Source: Actinomycetes bacterium (GTDB lineage Bacteria > Actinomycetota > Actinomycetes > Actinomycetales > Actinomycetaceae). Taken from it: a stretch of 28,393 nucleotides of DNA. Below the pieces are notes generated by a model. The model was given only the letters and a program-made list of their open reading frames with translations, was not told the DNA's origin and made no database searches. Below, piece by piece: positions 1-7,145 of this stretch (the stretch's first letter is position 1; every line of letters begins with the position of its first letter). The stretch covers positions 1-28,393 of the forward strand of contig JAFAAX010000181.1 in NCBI GenBank assembly GCA_023426345.1, written 5' to 3'. The translations under genes were made by a program, and so were the position numbers.

Positions 1-74
1 GGTCGGGGGGGGGGGGCCCGCCGCCGGGGGGGGGGGGGGCCCCCCCGACGTACGGATCCTCGAGGATCAGCGGC
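1..74. other. G/C homopolymer segment downstream of rplA
   Basis: This stretch lies past the rplA stop codon. It holds a run of 12 G (5-16), a run of 14 G (26-39) and 7 C (40-46). The ten bases at 2-11 and 40-49 are reverse complements, so transcript from the rplA side could fold into a very GC-rich hairpin acting as a terminator or attenuator before the next gene, which in related genomes is usually rplJ. Homopolymers this long are unusual and sit at the very edge of the window, so a sequencing or assembly artefact is equally possible. A perfect 14-base palindrome at 55-68 follows. Confidence 0.35.
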
Positions 75-791
75 TCACGCGGCATCCTCGGACGCGAGGT
101 TGCGCGTCTTCGTGATGTCGAGCGGGATGCCGGGGCCCATCGTGGTGGACACCGTGCCCTTGAGGATGTAGCGGCCCTTGGAGCTGGCCGGCTTCATGCG
201 CAGCACCTCGTCGAGCACCGCCGCGTAGTTCTCCGCCAGCTGCTCGGCCCCGAAGGAGGCCTTGCCGACGATGAACGCCAGGTTCGAGTTCTTGTCGATG
301 CGGAACTCGATGCGCCCGCCCTTGATCTCGTGGACGGCCTTGGCGACGTCCATGGTGACGGTGCCCGTCTTCGGGTTCGGCATGAGGCCGCGCGGGCCCA
401 GGACGCGGCCCAGGCGGCCGACCTTGCCCATCATGTCCGGGGTGGCCACGGCGACGTCGAAGTCCGTGTAGCCGCCCTGGACCTTCGCGATGAGCTCATC
501 GCCGCCGACCTCGTCGGCTCCCGCGTCGATCGCCTGCTGCGCGCGCTCGCCAACGGCGAAGACCAAGACCCGGGCGGTCTTGCCGGTGCCGTGCGGCAGT
601 GTGACGGTTCCGCGGATCATCTGATCCGCCTTGCGGGGGTCCACTCCGAGCCGGAGCATGACCTCGACGGTCGCATCGAACTTCGTGACCGACGTCTGGG
701 TGGCCAGGCGCATCGCCGCCAGCGGGGCGTACAGCTCGCCCTCGTGGATCTTCTCGGCGGCGGCGCGGTAGCTCTTCGAGCGCTTCGTCAT
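75..791 (-). CDS. rplA: 50S ribosomal protein L1
   Basis: L1 binds 23S rRNA at the mobile L1 stalk, which helps release deacylated tRNA from the E site. In many bacteria it also represses its own operon by binding the rplK leader. The 238-residue product matches the family length. The L1 signature GRVLGPRGLMPNPKTGTVT lies at about residues 128-146, and the N-terminus (KRSKSYRAAAEKI) is typical. The ATG at 789-791 follows an AAGGAGA ribosome-binding site. It is the second gene of an rplK-rplA pair, with 66 bases between them and no visible terminator, so the two are probably cotranscribed. Confidence 0.98.
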   Translation of the reverse strand: MTKRSKSYRAAAEKIHEGELYAPLAAMRLATQTSVTKFDATVEVMLRLGVDPRKADQMIRGTVTLPHGTGKTARVLVFAVGERAQQAIDAGADEVGGDELIAKVQGGYTDFDVAVATPDMMGKVGRLGRVLGPRGLMPNPKTGTVTMDVAKAVHEIKGGRIEFRIDKNSNLAFIVGKASFGAEQLAENYAAVLDEVLRMKPASSKGRYILKGTVSTTMGPGIPLDITKTRNLASEDAA

Positions 792-857
792 TCTGCTTCT
801 CTCCTTGCAGTCGTGGTCAACGGGCGGCGCCCCGCCCTGCCACTGGGATGGTGGGGG

Positions 858-1289
858 TCAGGCCTCGACCGTGATGCCCATCGAACGGGCGGTGCCCGCG
901 ATGATCTTCTCGGCGGCGTCGAGGTCGTTGGCGTTGAGGTCGACCATCTTGGTCTGGGCGATCTCGCGGACCTGGTCGCGGCTGATGGCGGCGACCTTCT
1001 GCGTGTTCGGGTTCGAGGAGCCCTTGGGGACCCCCGCGGCCTTCTTGATCATCTCGGAGGCGGGCGGCGTCTTGAGGACGAACGTGAACGAGCGGTCCTC
1101 GTAGACGGTGATCTCGACCGGGATGATCGAGCCGCGCTGGGACTCGGTGGCCGCGTTGTACGCCTTCGTGAACTCCATGATGTTCACGCCGTGCTGGCCC
1201 AGGGCCGGGCCGACGGGCGGGGCGGGGTTCGCGGCGCCGGCCGGGATCTGAAGCTTGATCAGGCCGGTGACCTTCTTCTTCGGTGCCAT
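858..1289 (-). CDS. rplK: 50S ribosomal protein L11
   Basis: L11 forms the base of the GTPase-associated stalk with 23S rRNA and is needed for factor-dependent GTP hydrolysis and for RelA-type stringent sensing. The 143-residue product has the standard family length. It begins MAPKKKVTGLIKLQIPAGAA, carries the Pro-rich PAPPVGPALGQHGVNIMEF segment near residues 22-40, and ends in the RNA-binding C-terminal domain with GTARSMGITVE. The ATG at 1287-1289 has only a weak AAAGA-like ribosome-binding site. The gene lies upstream of rplA and downstream of nusG, separated from nusG by about 200 bases that contain a long hairpin and a candidate promoter. Confidence 0.98.
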   Translation of the reverse strand: MAPKKKVTGLIKLQIPAGAANPAPPVGPALGQHGVNIMEFTKAYNAATESQRGSIIPVEITVYEDRSFTFVLKTPPASEMIKKAAGVPKGSSNPNTQKVAAISRDQVREIAQTKMVDLNANDLDAAEKIIAGTARSMGITVEA

Positions 1290-1351
1290 GTGTGTTCGGG
1301 TCTTTCGTCAGAAATGTCTGGTGCGGTGCGCCCGTGGACGCACAAACACCA

Positions 1352-1357
1352 ATGATA
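1352..1357 (-). promoter_or_regulatory. Candidate -10 element for rplK-rplA
   Basis: Read on the minus strand, TATCAT lies about 63 bases upstream of the rplK start, on the rplK side of the long hairpin at 1401-1469. It is one of the few AT-rich hexamers in the 200-base gap. A transcript starting about seven bases downstream would have a leader of about 55 nt. No convincing -35 box is seen 17 bases upstream (TGGGGG), so the call is tentative. Confidence 0.35.
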
Positions 1358-1400
1358 ACGCGGCCGTGGGCACTCCCCCACCCGCAGTCGCGCAGATCAC

Positions 1401-1469
1401 GCCCATCGACGAGGGCGACCCCCCTCGCGCGGGGCCGGGTCCCCCGAGGGGGCGTCCTCGTCGATGGGC
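1401..1469 (-). terminator. Long hairpin between nusG and rplK
   Basis: The 14 bases at 1401-1414 (GCCCATCGACGAGG) are the exact reverse complement of 1456-1469. After an unpaired base the stem continues inward with a C-rich run (1420-1426) pairing with 1446-1452. The hairpin begins about 20 bases past the nusG stop codon. There is no T tract, but actinobacterial terminators often lack one. It would end or attenuate secE-nusG transcription before rplK. Confidence 0.6.
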
Positions 1470-1490
1470 AGGCGATCGCGGACGGAGGCG

Positions 1491-2363
1491 TCAGCTCTCG
1501 ATGCGCTCGACCTGGTCGAAGCCGAGTTCCATGGGGGTCTCGCGCTCGAAGATGGTGACCAGGACCTTGAGCTTCTTCTGCTCGGGCATGATCTCGGAGA
1601 TCGTCGCGTTCATCGACTCGAAGGGGCCGTCGGTGACCATGACGACCTCGCCGACCGTGAAGTCGACCTTGATCTGCTGGACGGGCGCCGGGCCCGTCTT
1701 CTGCACCTGGGCCGCCTCCTCCATGACGTTGGGGGTGAGCAGCATGACGACCTCGTCCTCGGACAGGGGGACGGGGTTGTGCTGGTCGCCGACGAAGCCC
1801 GTGACCGCCGGGGTCTCCTTGACGACCCGGTAGGACGCGTCGTTGAAGTCCATGCAGACGATGACGTAGCCGGGGATCCGCACGCGGCGCACGCGCTTCT
1901 TGGCGTTGCCCCGGAACTCCATGACGTACTCGTCGGGGACCTCGACCTTGAAGATGTAGTCCTCGGCGTTCTGGCTCTCGATGCGCTGCTCGAGGTTCGC
2001 CTTCACCTTGCGCTCGTGGCCCGAGTACGTGTGGACCACGTACCAGTCGCCGGGCAGCAGGCGCAGGTCGTGGCGCAGCTGCTCGAGGGGGTCGGGAGCG
2101 TCCTGATCCTCCGCGGGCTCGTCGCCGCGCTCCCCCTCGGTCCCGTCGGCGGGCTCATCCGTGGGCTCTGCGGCGTCGAGGGCGACGTCCTCCCCCTCGG
2201 TCCCGTCGGCGGGCTCCGCCTCGGCCGGCTCCACGGACTCGGGATCGTCGGAGGGGTTCAGCGCCGCGACGTCGATCCTCTCCTCCGTGAGGGAGGCGTC
2301 CAGGGGCTGCGCCTCGGCGCGGTCCAGGCCGTCGAAATCGTCGGTCCAGTATTCGTTGCTCAC
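1491..2363 (-). CDS. nusG: Transcription termination/antitermination factor NusG
   Basis: NusG binds RNA polymerase and modulates pausing, Rho-dependent and intrinsic termination, and coupling to ribosomes. The 290-residue product is longer than the roughly 180-residue E. coli protein because of an acidic N-terminal extension of about 100 residues, a common actinobacterial trait. The NGN domain starts near residue 105 (GDWYVVHTYSGHE), with the KKRVRRVRIPGYV segment near 155. The C-terminal KOW domain covers about 234-270 (FTVGEVVMVTDGPFESM). The GTG start at 2361-2363 follows a GGAGGAGAG ribosome-binding site. The extension contains the nonapeptide EPADGTEGE twice, encoded by a 26-bp direct repeat. 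secE lies upstream, with an intrinsic terminator between the two genes. Confidence 0.98.
   Translation of the reverse strand: MSNEYWTDDFDGLDRAEAQPLDASLTEERIDVAALNPSDDPESVEPAEAEPADGTEGEDVALDAAEPTDEPADGTEGERGDEPAEDQDAPDPLEQLRHDLRLLPGDWYVVHTYSGHERKVKANLEQRIESQNAEDYIFKVEVPDEYVMEFRGNAKKRVRRVRIPGYVIVCMDFNDASYRVVKETPAVTGFVGDQHNPVPLSEDEVVMLLTPNVMEEAAQVQKTGPAPVQQIKVDFTVGEVVMVTDGPFESMNATISEIMPEQKKLKVLVTIFERETPMELGFDQVERIES
2131..2216. repeat. 26-bp direct repeat inside nusG
   Basis: The same 26 bases occur at 2131-2156 and 2191-2216, 60 bases apart and in frame. They encode the repeated EPADGTEGE in the acidic NusG extension. The repeat could expand or contract by slippage without shifting the reading frame. 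Confidence 0.9.
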
Positions 2364-2379
2364 GACTCTCCTCCAGGCT

Positions 2380-2397
2380 GCCGGCCCCGCGGCCGGC
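2380..2397 (-). promoter_or_regulatory. Hairpin next to the nusG ribosome-binding site
   Basis: GCCGGCC (2380-2386) and GGCCGGC (2391-2397) form a perfect 7-bp GC stem with a four-base loop. On the nusG transcript it ends about six bases before the GGAGGAGAG Shine-Dalgarno sequence (2366-2374). It could affect ribosome access or act as a pause site. A regulatory role is inferred. Confidence 0.5.
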
Positions 2398-2411
2398 GAC
2401 GGTGCCGACCC

Positions 2412-2449
2412 GTAGAAGAAACCCGCCTGCAGGGGTCTGCGAGGCGGGT
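2412..2449 (-). terminator. Intrinsic terminator/attenuator between secE and nusG
   Basis: On the minus strand the transcript forms ACCCGCCT paired with AGGCGGGT (2449-2442 with 2428-2421), extended by an inner GCAG/CTGC stem around a four-base ACCC loop with one bulged base. It is followed at once by TTCTTCT (2420-2414). This is the most classical Rho-independent terminator in the window. It begins seven bases after the secE stop codon, inside the secE-nusG pair. Confidence 0.85.
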
Positions 2450-2456
2450 CGACGAG

Positions 2457-2798
2457 TCAGCCGAATATCACTGCGTTCAGTTTACCGAACAGAAGGTCGA
2501 GAAGCCCGGTATAGGCCATGATGACCGCCACAAAAACGACGACCACCGTGAAGTAGGTCCACGTCTCGGACCGCGAGGGGTAGTTGACCTTCTTCATCTC
2601 CGCGACCACCTGGGAGATGAAGAGCCGGATCCGGCCGAAGAAACCGGGCGTCTTCCCGTCCTGGCCCTCGGCCTGGTCGCGCGAGCGCGTGGCCGCGCTC
2701 TTCGTACGGTCCGCGCGCCCCTCGGGCGCGGCGTTCTCCGGAAGGGAGGGCAGGCCCGTGTCGGCGTCGTGACCGCCCAATGCGCGGCTGTCGCTCAT
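2457..2798 (-). CDS. secE: Preprotein translocase subunit SecE
   Basis: SecE is the essential small subunit of the SecYEG channel. The 113-residue product has a hydrophilic, low-complexity N-terminus of about 50 residues. The conserved amphipathic segment follows (about 53-76, with VVAEMKKVNYPSRSE), then one C-terminal membrane helix (about 80-105). This single-helix form is typical of Gram-positive SecE. The ATG at 2796-2798 was chosen because an AGGAGG ribosome-binding site precedes it; reading further upstream would run into the tRNA-Trp gene. tRNA-Trp ends only about 39 bases upstream, so the two are probably transcribed together. Confidence 0.96.
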   Translation of the reverse strand: MSDSRALGGHDADTGLPSLPENAAPEGRADRTKSAATRSRDQAEGQDGKTPGFFGRIRLFISQVVAEMKKVNYPSRSETWTYFTVVVVFVAVIMAYTGLLDLLFGKLNAVIFG

Positions 2799-2837
2799 GC
2801 GGCCCCTCCTCCTGGATCGTGGGAGAACTCCCCTGTC

Positions 2838-2913
2838 TGGCAGGGCAGGCGGGACTCGAACCCACAACCTACGGTTTTGGAGACCGTTGCGCTACCAATT
2901 GCGCCACTGCCCT
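2838..2913 (-). tRNA. trpT: tRNA-Trp (anticodon CCA)
   Basis: The minus strand folds into a cloverleaf. The acceptor stem AGGGCAG (2907-2913) pairs with CTGCCCT (2842-2848). The D arm follows, then an anticodon loop with CTCCAAA and a T arm with GGTTCGAGTCC. The anticodon CCA reads UGG. The 3' CCA is encoded (2838-2840). It is the first gene of the secE-nusG-rplK-rplA block, as in many actinobacteria. Confidence 0.97.
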
Positions 2914-3155
2914 ACTGCGGACCGCGTGCGGCCCGCCCGCACGAGTCTAGGGACGCCGTGGCCCGGTGTCCAACCCGCCGGCCGCCCGGGACGCGGCGAG
3001 TGGGACGGTTCACGTCCGGGCCCGCCGCCCCGCCGGCTCCTCCGCGGGGCCGCGATGAGCCGCCCCGGCGCGGGCCGGCGCCTCGATGTCCACAGCCCCG
3101 CCCGAATCCCGGTCGTTCCCTCCCGCACCGCGACACCACGTGGGACCATGTGAGG

Positions 3156-4370
3156 GTGACGACATCTCCCCGCTCCCGTGTCTCTGCCCGTCTGGCCGCC
3201 ATCACGCCGTCCGCGACGCTGGCCGTCGACGCGAAGGCCAAGGCCCTCAAGGCCCAGGGCCGACCGGTCATCGGCTTCGGCGCCGGCGAGCCGGATTTCC
3301 CGACGCCCGGCTACATCGTCCAGGCCGCCATCGAGGCCGCCTCGGACCCGGCGATGCACCACTACACGCCCGCGGCAGGGCTCCCCGCTCTCAAGAAGGC
3401 GATCGCGGAGAAGACTCTGCGCGACTCCGGCTACGAGGTCGACCCGGCCGCCGTCCTGGTGACCAACGGCGGCAAGCAGGCCGTGTTCCAGGCCTTCGCC
3501 GCCCTGCTGGACCCGGGCGACGAGGTGCTCCTGCCGACCCCCTACTGGACGACCTACCCCGAGGCGATCAAGCTGGCGGGAGGCGTGACGGTGCCCGTGT
3601 TCGCGGGTGCCGATCAGGAGTACAAGGTCACGGTCGATCAGTTGGAGGCCGCCCGCACGCCGCGCACCAAGGTGCTCCTGCACTGCTCGCCCTCGAACCC
3701 GACGGGCGCCGTCTACACGCCGGAGGAGACGACGGCCCTGGGAGAGTGGGCGCTCGAGCACGGGATCTGGGTGATCACCGACGAGATCTACGAGCATCTG
3801 CTCTACGACGGCGCCGAGCGCGCCCCGATCGTCCGGCTCGTCCCCGGCCTGGCGGACCAGGCCGTCGTCCTCAACGGCGTCGCCAAGACCTATGCGATGA
3901 CCGGCTGGCGCGTGGGGTGGATGATCGGGCCGAAGGACGTCATCGGCGCGGCCGGCTCGTTCCAGTCCCACCTCACCTCCAACGTCAACAACATGGCCCA
4001 GCGCGCGGCGATCGCCGCCGTGTCGGGCCCGCTGGACGCCGTCGACGCCATGCGCCAGGCGTTCGACCGCCGCCGCCGCACGATGGTGCAGATGCTGTCC
4101 GCCATCGACGGCTTCGAGGTCCCGGTCCCGCGCGGCGCCTTCTACGCCTACCCGTCCGTGCAGGGCGCCCTGGGCCGCACGATCCGCGGCGTCACGCCGC
4201 GCACGTCGGGCGAGCTGGCGGATCTCATCCTCTCCGAGGTCGAGGTCGCTGTGGTGCCCGGCGAGGCGTTCGGCCCCTCCGGGTTCCTCCGCCTGTCCTA
4301 CGCCCTGTCCGATGAGGACCTCGTCGAGGGCGTCTCCCGCATCCAGAGCCTCCTCGCCGAGGCCGAGTAG
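3156..4370 (+). CDS. aspC: Pyridoxal-phosphate aspartate-type aminotransferase
   Basis: This is a class I (fold type I) aminotransferase. Such enzymes transfer an amino group between aspartate or a related amino acid and 2-oxoglutarate; the exact substrate is not determined here. The 404-residue product shows SNPTG near residue 180, the cofactor-contacting TDEIYE near 208-213, the Schiff-base Lys at about 244 in NGVAKTYAMTGWRVG, and a C-terminal FLRLSYA with the carboxylate-binding Arg. The GTG at 3156 fits the family N-terminus; a GTG two codons upstream is possible. The longer in-frame reading upstream runs antisense through tRNA-Trp and other genes and is rejected. The gene is divergent from tRNA-Trp/secE, a common actinobacterial arrangement. 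Confidence 0.93.
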   Translation: MTTSPRSRVSARLAAITPSATLAVDAKAKALKAQGRPVIGFGAGEPDFPTPGYIVQAAIEAASDPAMHHYTPAAGLPALKKAIAEKTLRDSGYEVDPAAVLVTNGGKQAVFQAFAALLDPGDEVLLPTPYWTTYPEAIKLAGGVTVPVFAGADQEYKVTVDQLEAARTPRTKVLLHCSPSNPTGAVYTPEETTALGEWALEHGIWVITDEIYEHLLYDGAERAPIVRLVPGLADQAVVLNGVAKTYAMTGWRVGWMIGPKDVIGAAGSFQSHLTSNVNNMAQRAAIAAVSGPLDAVDAMRQAFDRRRRTMVQMLSAIDGFEVPVPRGAFYAYPSVQGALGRTIRGVTPRTSGELADLILSEVEVAVVPGEAFGPSGFLRLSYALSDEDLVEGVSRIQSLLAEAE

Positions 4371-4399
4371 GCGCGGCCCGCGTCCGCGCCCCAACGGGG
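4371..4399 (+). terminator. Possible terminator after the aminotransferase
   Basis: Directly after the TAG stop, GCGCGG (4371-4376) pairs with CCGCGC (4384-4389), and a short CCCC-AAC-GGGG hairpin overlaps its end (4389-4399). The gap is only 44 bases between convergent genes, so either hairpin could serve both strands. There is no T tract; support is modest. Confidence 0.35.
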
Positions 4400-4414
4400 T
4401 CCTCGGCGGTGCTG

Positions 4415-4918
4415 TCACTCGCAGGCGACGCCGTCCCCGTCACGATCAAGCGCCGATCGATATCCAGGCTCTCCGGAGTAGATCGGCGCCGCACCTGCGG
4501 CCCGCGCCGCCGCGCAGTTCTGATAGTAGACGGACACCTCAGGAGCCTCGACAGCGGGGGCGTCTTCGGTCTGGGACACCTCGGAACTGCCGGAATCGGA
4601 GGTCCCCGCATCGGCGACGGGTTGAGCCGTCTCCGTCACCGTCACTGTCGGTGCAGGCTCGGGCGTCGCTGTCACGGTCACCGTCGGGGTCGCAGAGGGA
4701 CGTGCCGTGACCGTCACGGTCGGAGCCGGAACGGGACTGGGAACCGTGTCCGGAACATCTCCGTCGGCGCGCGGCGTTCCGACGCCCAGTCCGAGCAGAA
4801 AGGCCACTGCCGCACCGATGTAGGGTGCCGATCGCCGAAGCCGACTGCGACGGGGAACCGGTGCGGCAGCGCCCGGACTCGAATGAGGATGGGACGATGA
4901 GGCCGCAGACGTGCGCAT
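4415..4918 (-). CDS. Excalibur calcium-binding domain protein, membrane-anchored
   Basis: The 167-residue product begins with a basic, Ser/Pro-rich cytoplasmic stretch (about 1-30), then one hydrophobic segment (about 31-48). An extracellular spacer contains PTVTVT three times with a 12-residue period (about 66-95), followed by an acidic Ser/Glu stretch. The C-terminus is an Excalibur domain (about 130-167): YYQNC, an aromatic/Gly region and DRDGDGVACE, giving the EF-hand-like DxDxDG loop and two Cys (135, 166) likely to form a disulfide. The family is extracellular and often linked to nucleases or cell-wall proteins, but no enzyme domain is present here. The ATG has an AAGGAG ribosome-binding site. 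The partner is unknown. Confidence 0.85.
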   Translation of the reverse strand: MRTSAASSSHPHSSPGAAAPVPRRSRLRRSAPYIGAAVAFLLGLGVGTPRADGDVPDTVPSPVPAPTVTVTARPSATPTVTVTATPEPAPTVTVTETAQPVADAGTSDSGSSEVSQTEDAPAVEAPEVSVYYQNCAAARAAGAAPIYSGEPGYRSALDRDGDGVACE

Positions 4919-5136
4919 GACGGCTCCTTCTCACAGCGACGTGGTATGTCTGGAAGCGTATTGGTTCCCGTCCGATCGCCCGCCCTTTCGACAGCGGCGG
5001 GCACGCGGTCCTCCTCCGAACCCCCTCGCAGCCGACCGCCATCGGGACGATCGTCCTCGTGGAACGGCCGCGAAACGCGCGTCGCCGCAACCCCGCATCG
5101 ATGCTCGCCGCCCCGCCCTCCTGCCACAATGGAGGC

Positions 5137-5922
5137 ATGGAACTCCAGCGCCACCTCTCCCCCGTCGGCGCCCCTCGCGGCACCGTGCTCCTCACCCACG
5201 GTCTCGCCGAGCACCAGGGGCGTTACCGGCCCTTCGTCGACGCCCTCACGAGCGCCGGCTACGACGCGATCACGTTCGACCTCCCCGGCCACGGCACGGC
5301 GCCCGGGCCGCGAGCGCGCGTCGATATCGGACGGCTCATCAAGGACCACGTGGTGCTCCGCCAGGAGGCCCTGGAGGCGGCCCGCACGCCGGACCTGTTC
5401 CTCTTCGGGCACTCGATGGGCGGGCTGATCACGGCCGCCTCCGCGCTGCTCGACGGCTCGCGCCTGCGCGGCGTCGTCCTGACCGGTCCGGCGCTGCGGC
5501 CGAACCCGCCGGTCGTGCCCCGGCTCGCCCGCGCGCTGCTCCCCGCCGCCCGCCTGCTCCCCGGGTTCCCCGCCGCGCGCCTGGACGCCGGCCTGGTCTC
5601 CCGCACGCCTGAGGTCGTCCGGGCCTACCTCGACGATCCCCTGGTGACCACCGGCCCCGTCCCCCTGCTCACGGGCGTCACGATGACCGTCCAGGGCGAC
5701 CAGGCCATCCGCAACGCCGCCGCCCTGCGCGCCCCGACGCTCATCCTCCACGGGGGCGCCGACGGACTGGCCCGCCTCGAGGGATCCGAGGCGTTCGTCG
5801 AGGCCGCCAGCGGAGCGGAGATCACGCTGCGCATCGTCGACGGCGCCTACCACGAGGTCCTCAACGAGCCCGAGGGCCCGGCCCTCATGCAGGACATCAT
5901 CGCCTGGATGGGTCGCCACTGA
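5137..5922 (+). CDS. Alpha/beta hydrolase, monoacylglycerol lipase-like
   Basis: This is a 261-residue serine hydrolase of the Hydrolase_4/monoacylglycerol-lipase type. The oxyanion region LTHGLAEHQGRY (about 19-30) and FDLPGHG (about 47-53) precede the nucleophile elbow GHSMGG (Ser93). Asp209 in HGGADGL and His239 in DGAYHEVLNEP complete the triad. It has no signal peptide, so it is probably cytoplasmic; the substrate is likely a lipid or small ester. The start is uncertain. The ATG at 5137 gives the family N-terminus, but its GGAGG sits only one base upstream, so initiation at an earlier codon (5101 or 5059) or from a leaderless message is possible. The stop codon overlaps the next start by one base (TGATG). 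Confidence 0.88.
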   Translation: MELQRHLSPVGAPRGTVLLTHGLAEHQGRYRPFVDALTSAGYDAITFDLPGHGTAPGPRARVDIGRLIKDHVVLRQEALEAARTPDLFLFGHSMGGLITAASALLDGSRLRGVVLTGPALRPNPPVVPRLARALLPAARLLPGFPAARLDAGLVSRTPEVVRAYLDDPLVTTGPVPLLTGVTMTVQGDQAIRNAAALRAPTLILHGGADGLARLEGSEAFVEAASGAEITLRIVDGAYHEVLNEPEGPALMQDIIAWMGRH

Positions 5923-7145
5923 TGGCGGAGGCGGCCGAGCCCGTCCGACCGAGCCGGCAGGGGCGCCCTCGTCCGCCCCGGAACGCGCGCACCGCGGACG
6001 CCGACGCGACGCTCCCGCCCCAGCCCGCGCTCACGATCCCCCCGCCCACCCCGCCTGGGCGCCGGAACCTCCGCGGTCTGCCGAAGGCCCACCTGCACCT
6101 GCATTTCACGGGCGCGATGCGCCCCCAGACGATGGTGGAGCTCGCCCGCGAGCAGGGCGTCCGCCTGCCGCCCCACCTGCTCGACCTCGATCCGCTGCGC
6201 GTCCCCGCCGACGCCCGCGGATGGTTCCGCTTCCAGCGCTCCTACGACGCCGCGCGCGCCCTGGTCCGCTCCGAGGCCGTGATGCGCCGGATCGTCCGCG
6301 AGGCAGCCGAGGACGAGGCGGCGGAGGGATCCGTCCATCTGGAGATGCAGGTCGACCCGACGTCCTACGCGCCGTGGGTCGGGGGACTCACCCCGGCGCT
6401 GGAGATCGTCCTGGACGAGGCCGGCCGGGCCTTTGAGGCCACCGGCGTGCATGTCGGGATCGTCGTCGCGGCCTCGCGGATCAAGCACCCGCTGGACGCG
6501 CGCACGCTGGCCCGGCTGGCCGCCCGCTACGCCGGGCAGGATCCGGGACGGGTCGTCGGATTCGGGCTGTCCAACGACGAGCGCGTGGGGTCGACCGCCG
6601 AGTTCTCCACCGCGTTCAACATCGCCCGCGACGCCGGGCTGGCCTCCGTCCCGCACGGCGGAGAGCTGCTGGGCCCCGACTCCGTCCGCGAGGTCGTCGC
6701 CGCCCTGTCCCCGAAGCGGCTGGGCCACGGCGTGCGCGCCACGGAGGACCCGGATCTGCTCGACCGCCTCATCCAGGACGGCATCGCCTTCGAGGTGTGC
6801 CCCACCTCGAACGTCCATCTGGGCGTCTACTCCGACTTCGGGCACGTCCCGCTGGGGCTCCTCATGGAGCACGGGGCCACGGTGGCGCTGGGCGCCGACG
6901 ATCCGCTGCTGTTCCACTCGCGGCTGCTCGCCCAGTACGCCGACGCCCGCGACGTCGACGGGCTGAGCGACGCGCAGCTGGCCGGCCTGGCGCGCCAGTC
7001 GATCGAGGCCTCCCTGGTCGCGGCGCCGCTCAAGCGGCGGTGGCGGGCGCAGGTCGACGCCTGGCTCGCGGGGGCGGCGGATGCTCACGCCGCCGGGGAG
7101 GCACCGCGCTCTCCGCGGGCCGGGGCCGGGGATGAGACCCCCTGA
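5922..7145 (+). CDS. add: Adenosine deaminase family protein
   Basis: This is a metal-dependent amidohydrolase of the adenosine deaminase family, which hydrolyses an aminopurine nucleoside to the 6-oxo form and ammonia. After a Pro/Arg-rich N-terminal tail of about 50 residues come the metal-binding LPKAHLHLHFTG (His59 and His61), PHGGE with the catalytic Glu248, RLGHG (His269), CPTSN, and the GADDP pair (Asp326/Asp327). The HFTG variant replaces HLDG of classical enzymes, so the true substrate could be another adenosine derivative. The 407 residues slightly exceed the usual 340-380 because of the disordered ends. Start and stop overlap both neighbours, placing it in a three-gene operon with two hydrolases. 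Confidence 0.9.
   Translation: MAEAAEPVRPSRQGRPRPPRNARTADADATLPPQPALTIPPPTPPGRRNLRGLPKAHLHLHFTGAMRPQTMVELAREQGVRLPPHLLDLDPLRVPADARGWFRFQRSYDAARALVRSEAVMRRIVREAAEDEAAEGSVHLEMQVDPTSYAPWVGGLTPALEIVLDEAGRAFEATGVHVGIVVAASRIKHPLDARTLARLAARYAGQDPGRVVGFGLSNDERVGSTAEFSTAFNIARDAGLASVPHGGELLGPDSVREVVAALSPKRLGHGVRATEDPDLLDRLIQDGIAFEVCPTSNVHLGVYSDFGHVPLGLLMEHGATVALGADDPLLFHSRLLAQYADARDVDGLSDAQLAGLARQSIEASLVAAPLKRRWRAQVDAWLAGAADAHAAGEAPRSPRAGAGDETP

Noticed and set aside
49..68. Vector polylinker, from adjacent CGTACG, GGATCC and CTCGAG sites
   Set aside because: The hexamers fall inside a short palindrome leading directly into the native rplA end. Chance is plausible in GC-rich DNA and no vector sequence follows.
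2799..2867. Upstream extension of secE to a start at 2867
   Set aside because: It would translate the 3' part of tRNA-Trp. The ATG at 2796-2798 has a strong ribosome-binding site and gives the normal protein.
3178..4418. Alternative long frames on both strands over the aminotransferase gene
   Set aside because: They are compositionally extreme and lack family motifs, whereas the plus-strand frame from 3156 has a full set of aminotransferase motifs.
5059..5136. Longer N-terminus for the first hydrolase
   Set aside because: The added residues are Arg/Pro-rich and do not resemble the family. The ATG at 5137 gives the expected N-terminus, although its ribosome-binding site spacing is poor.
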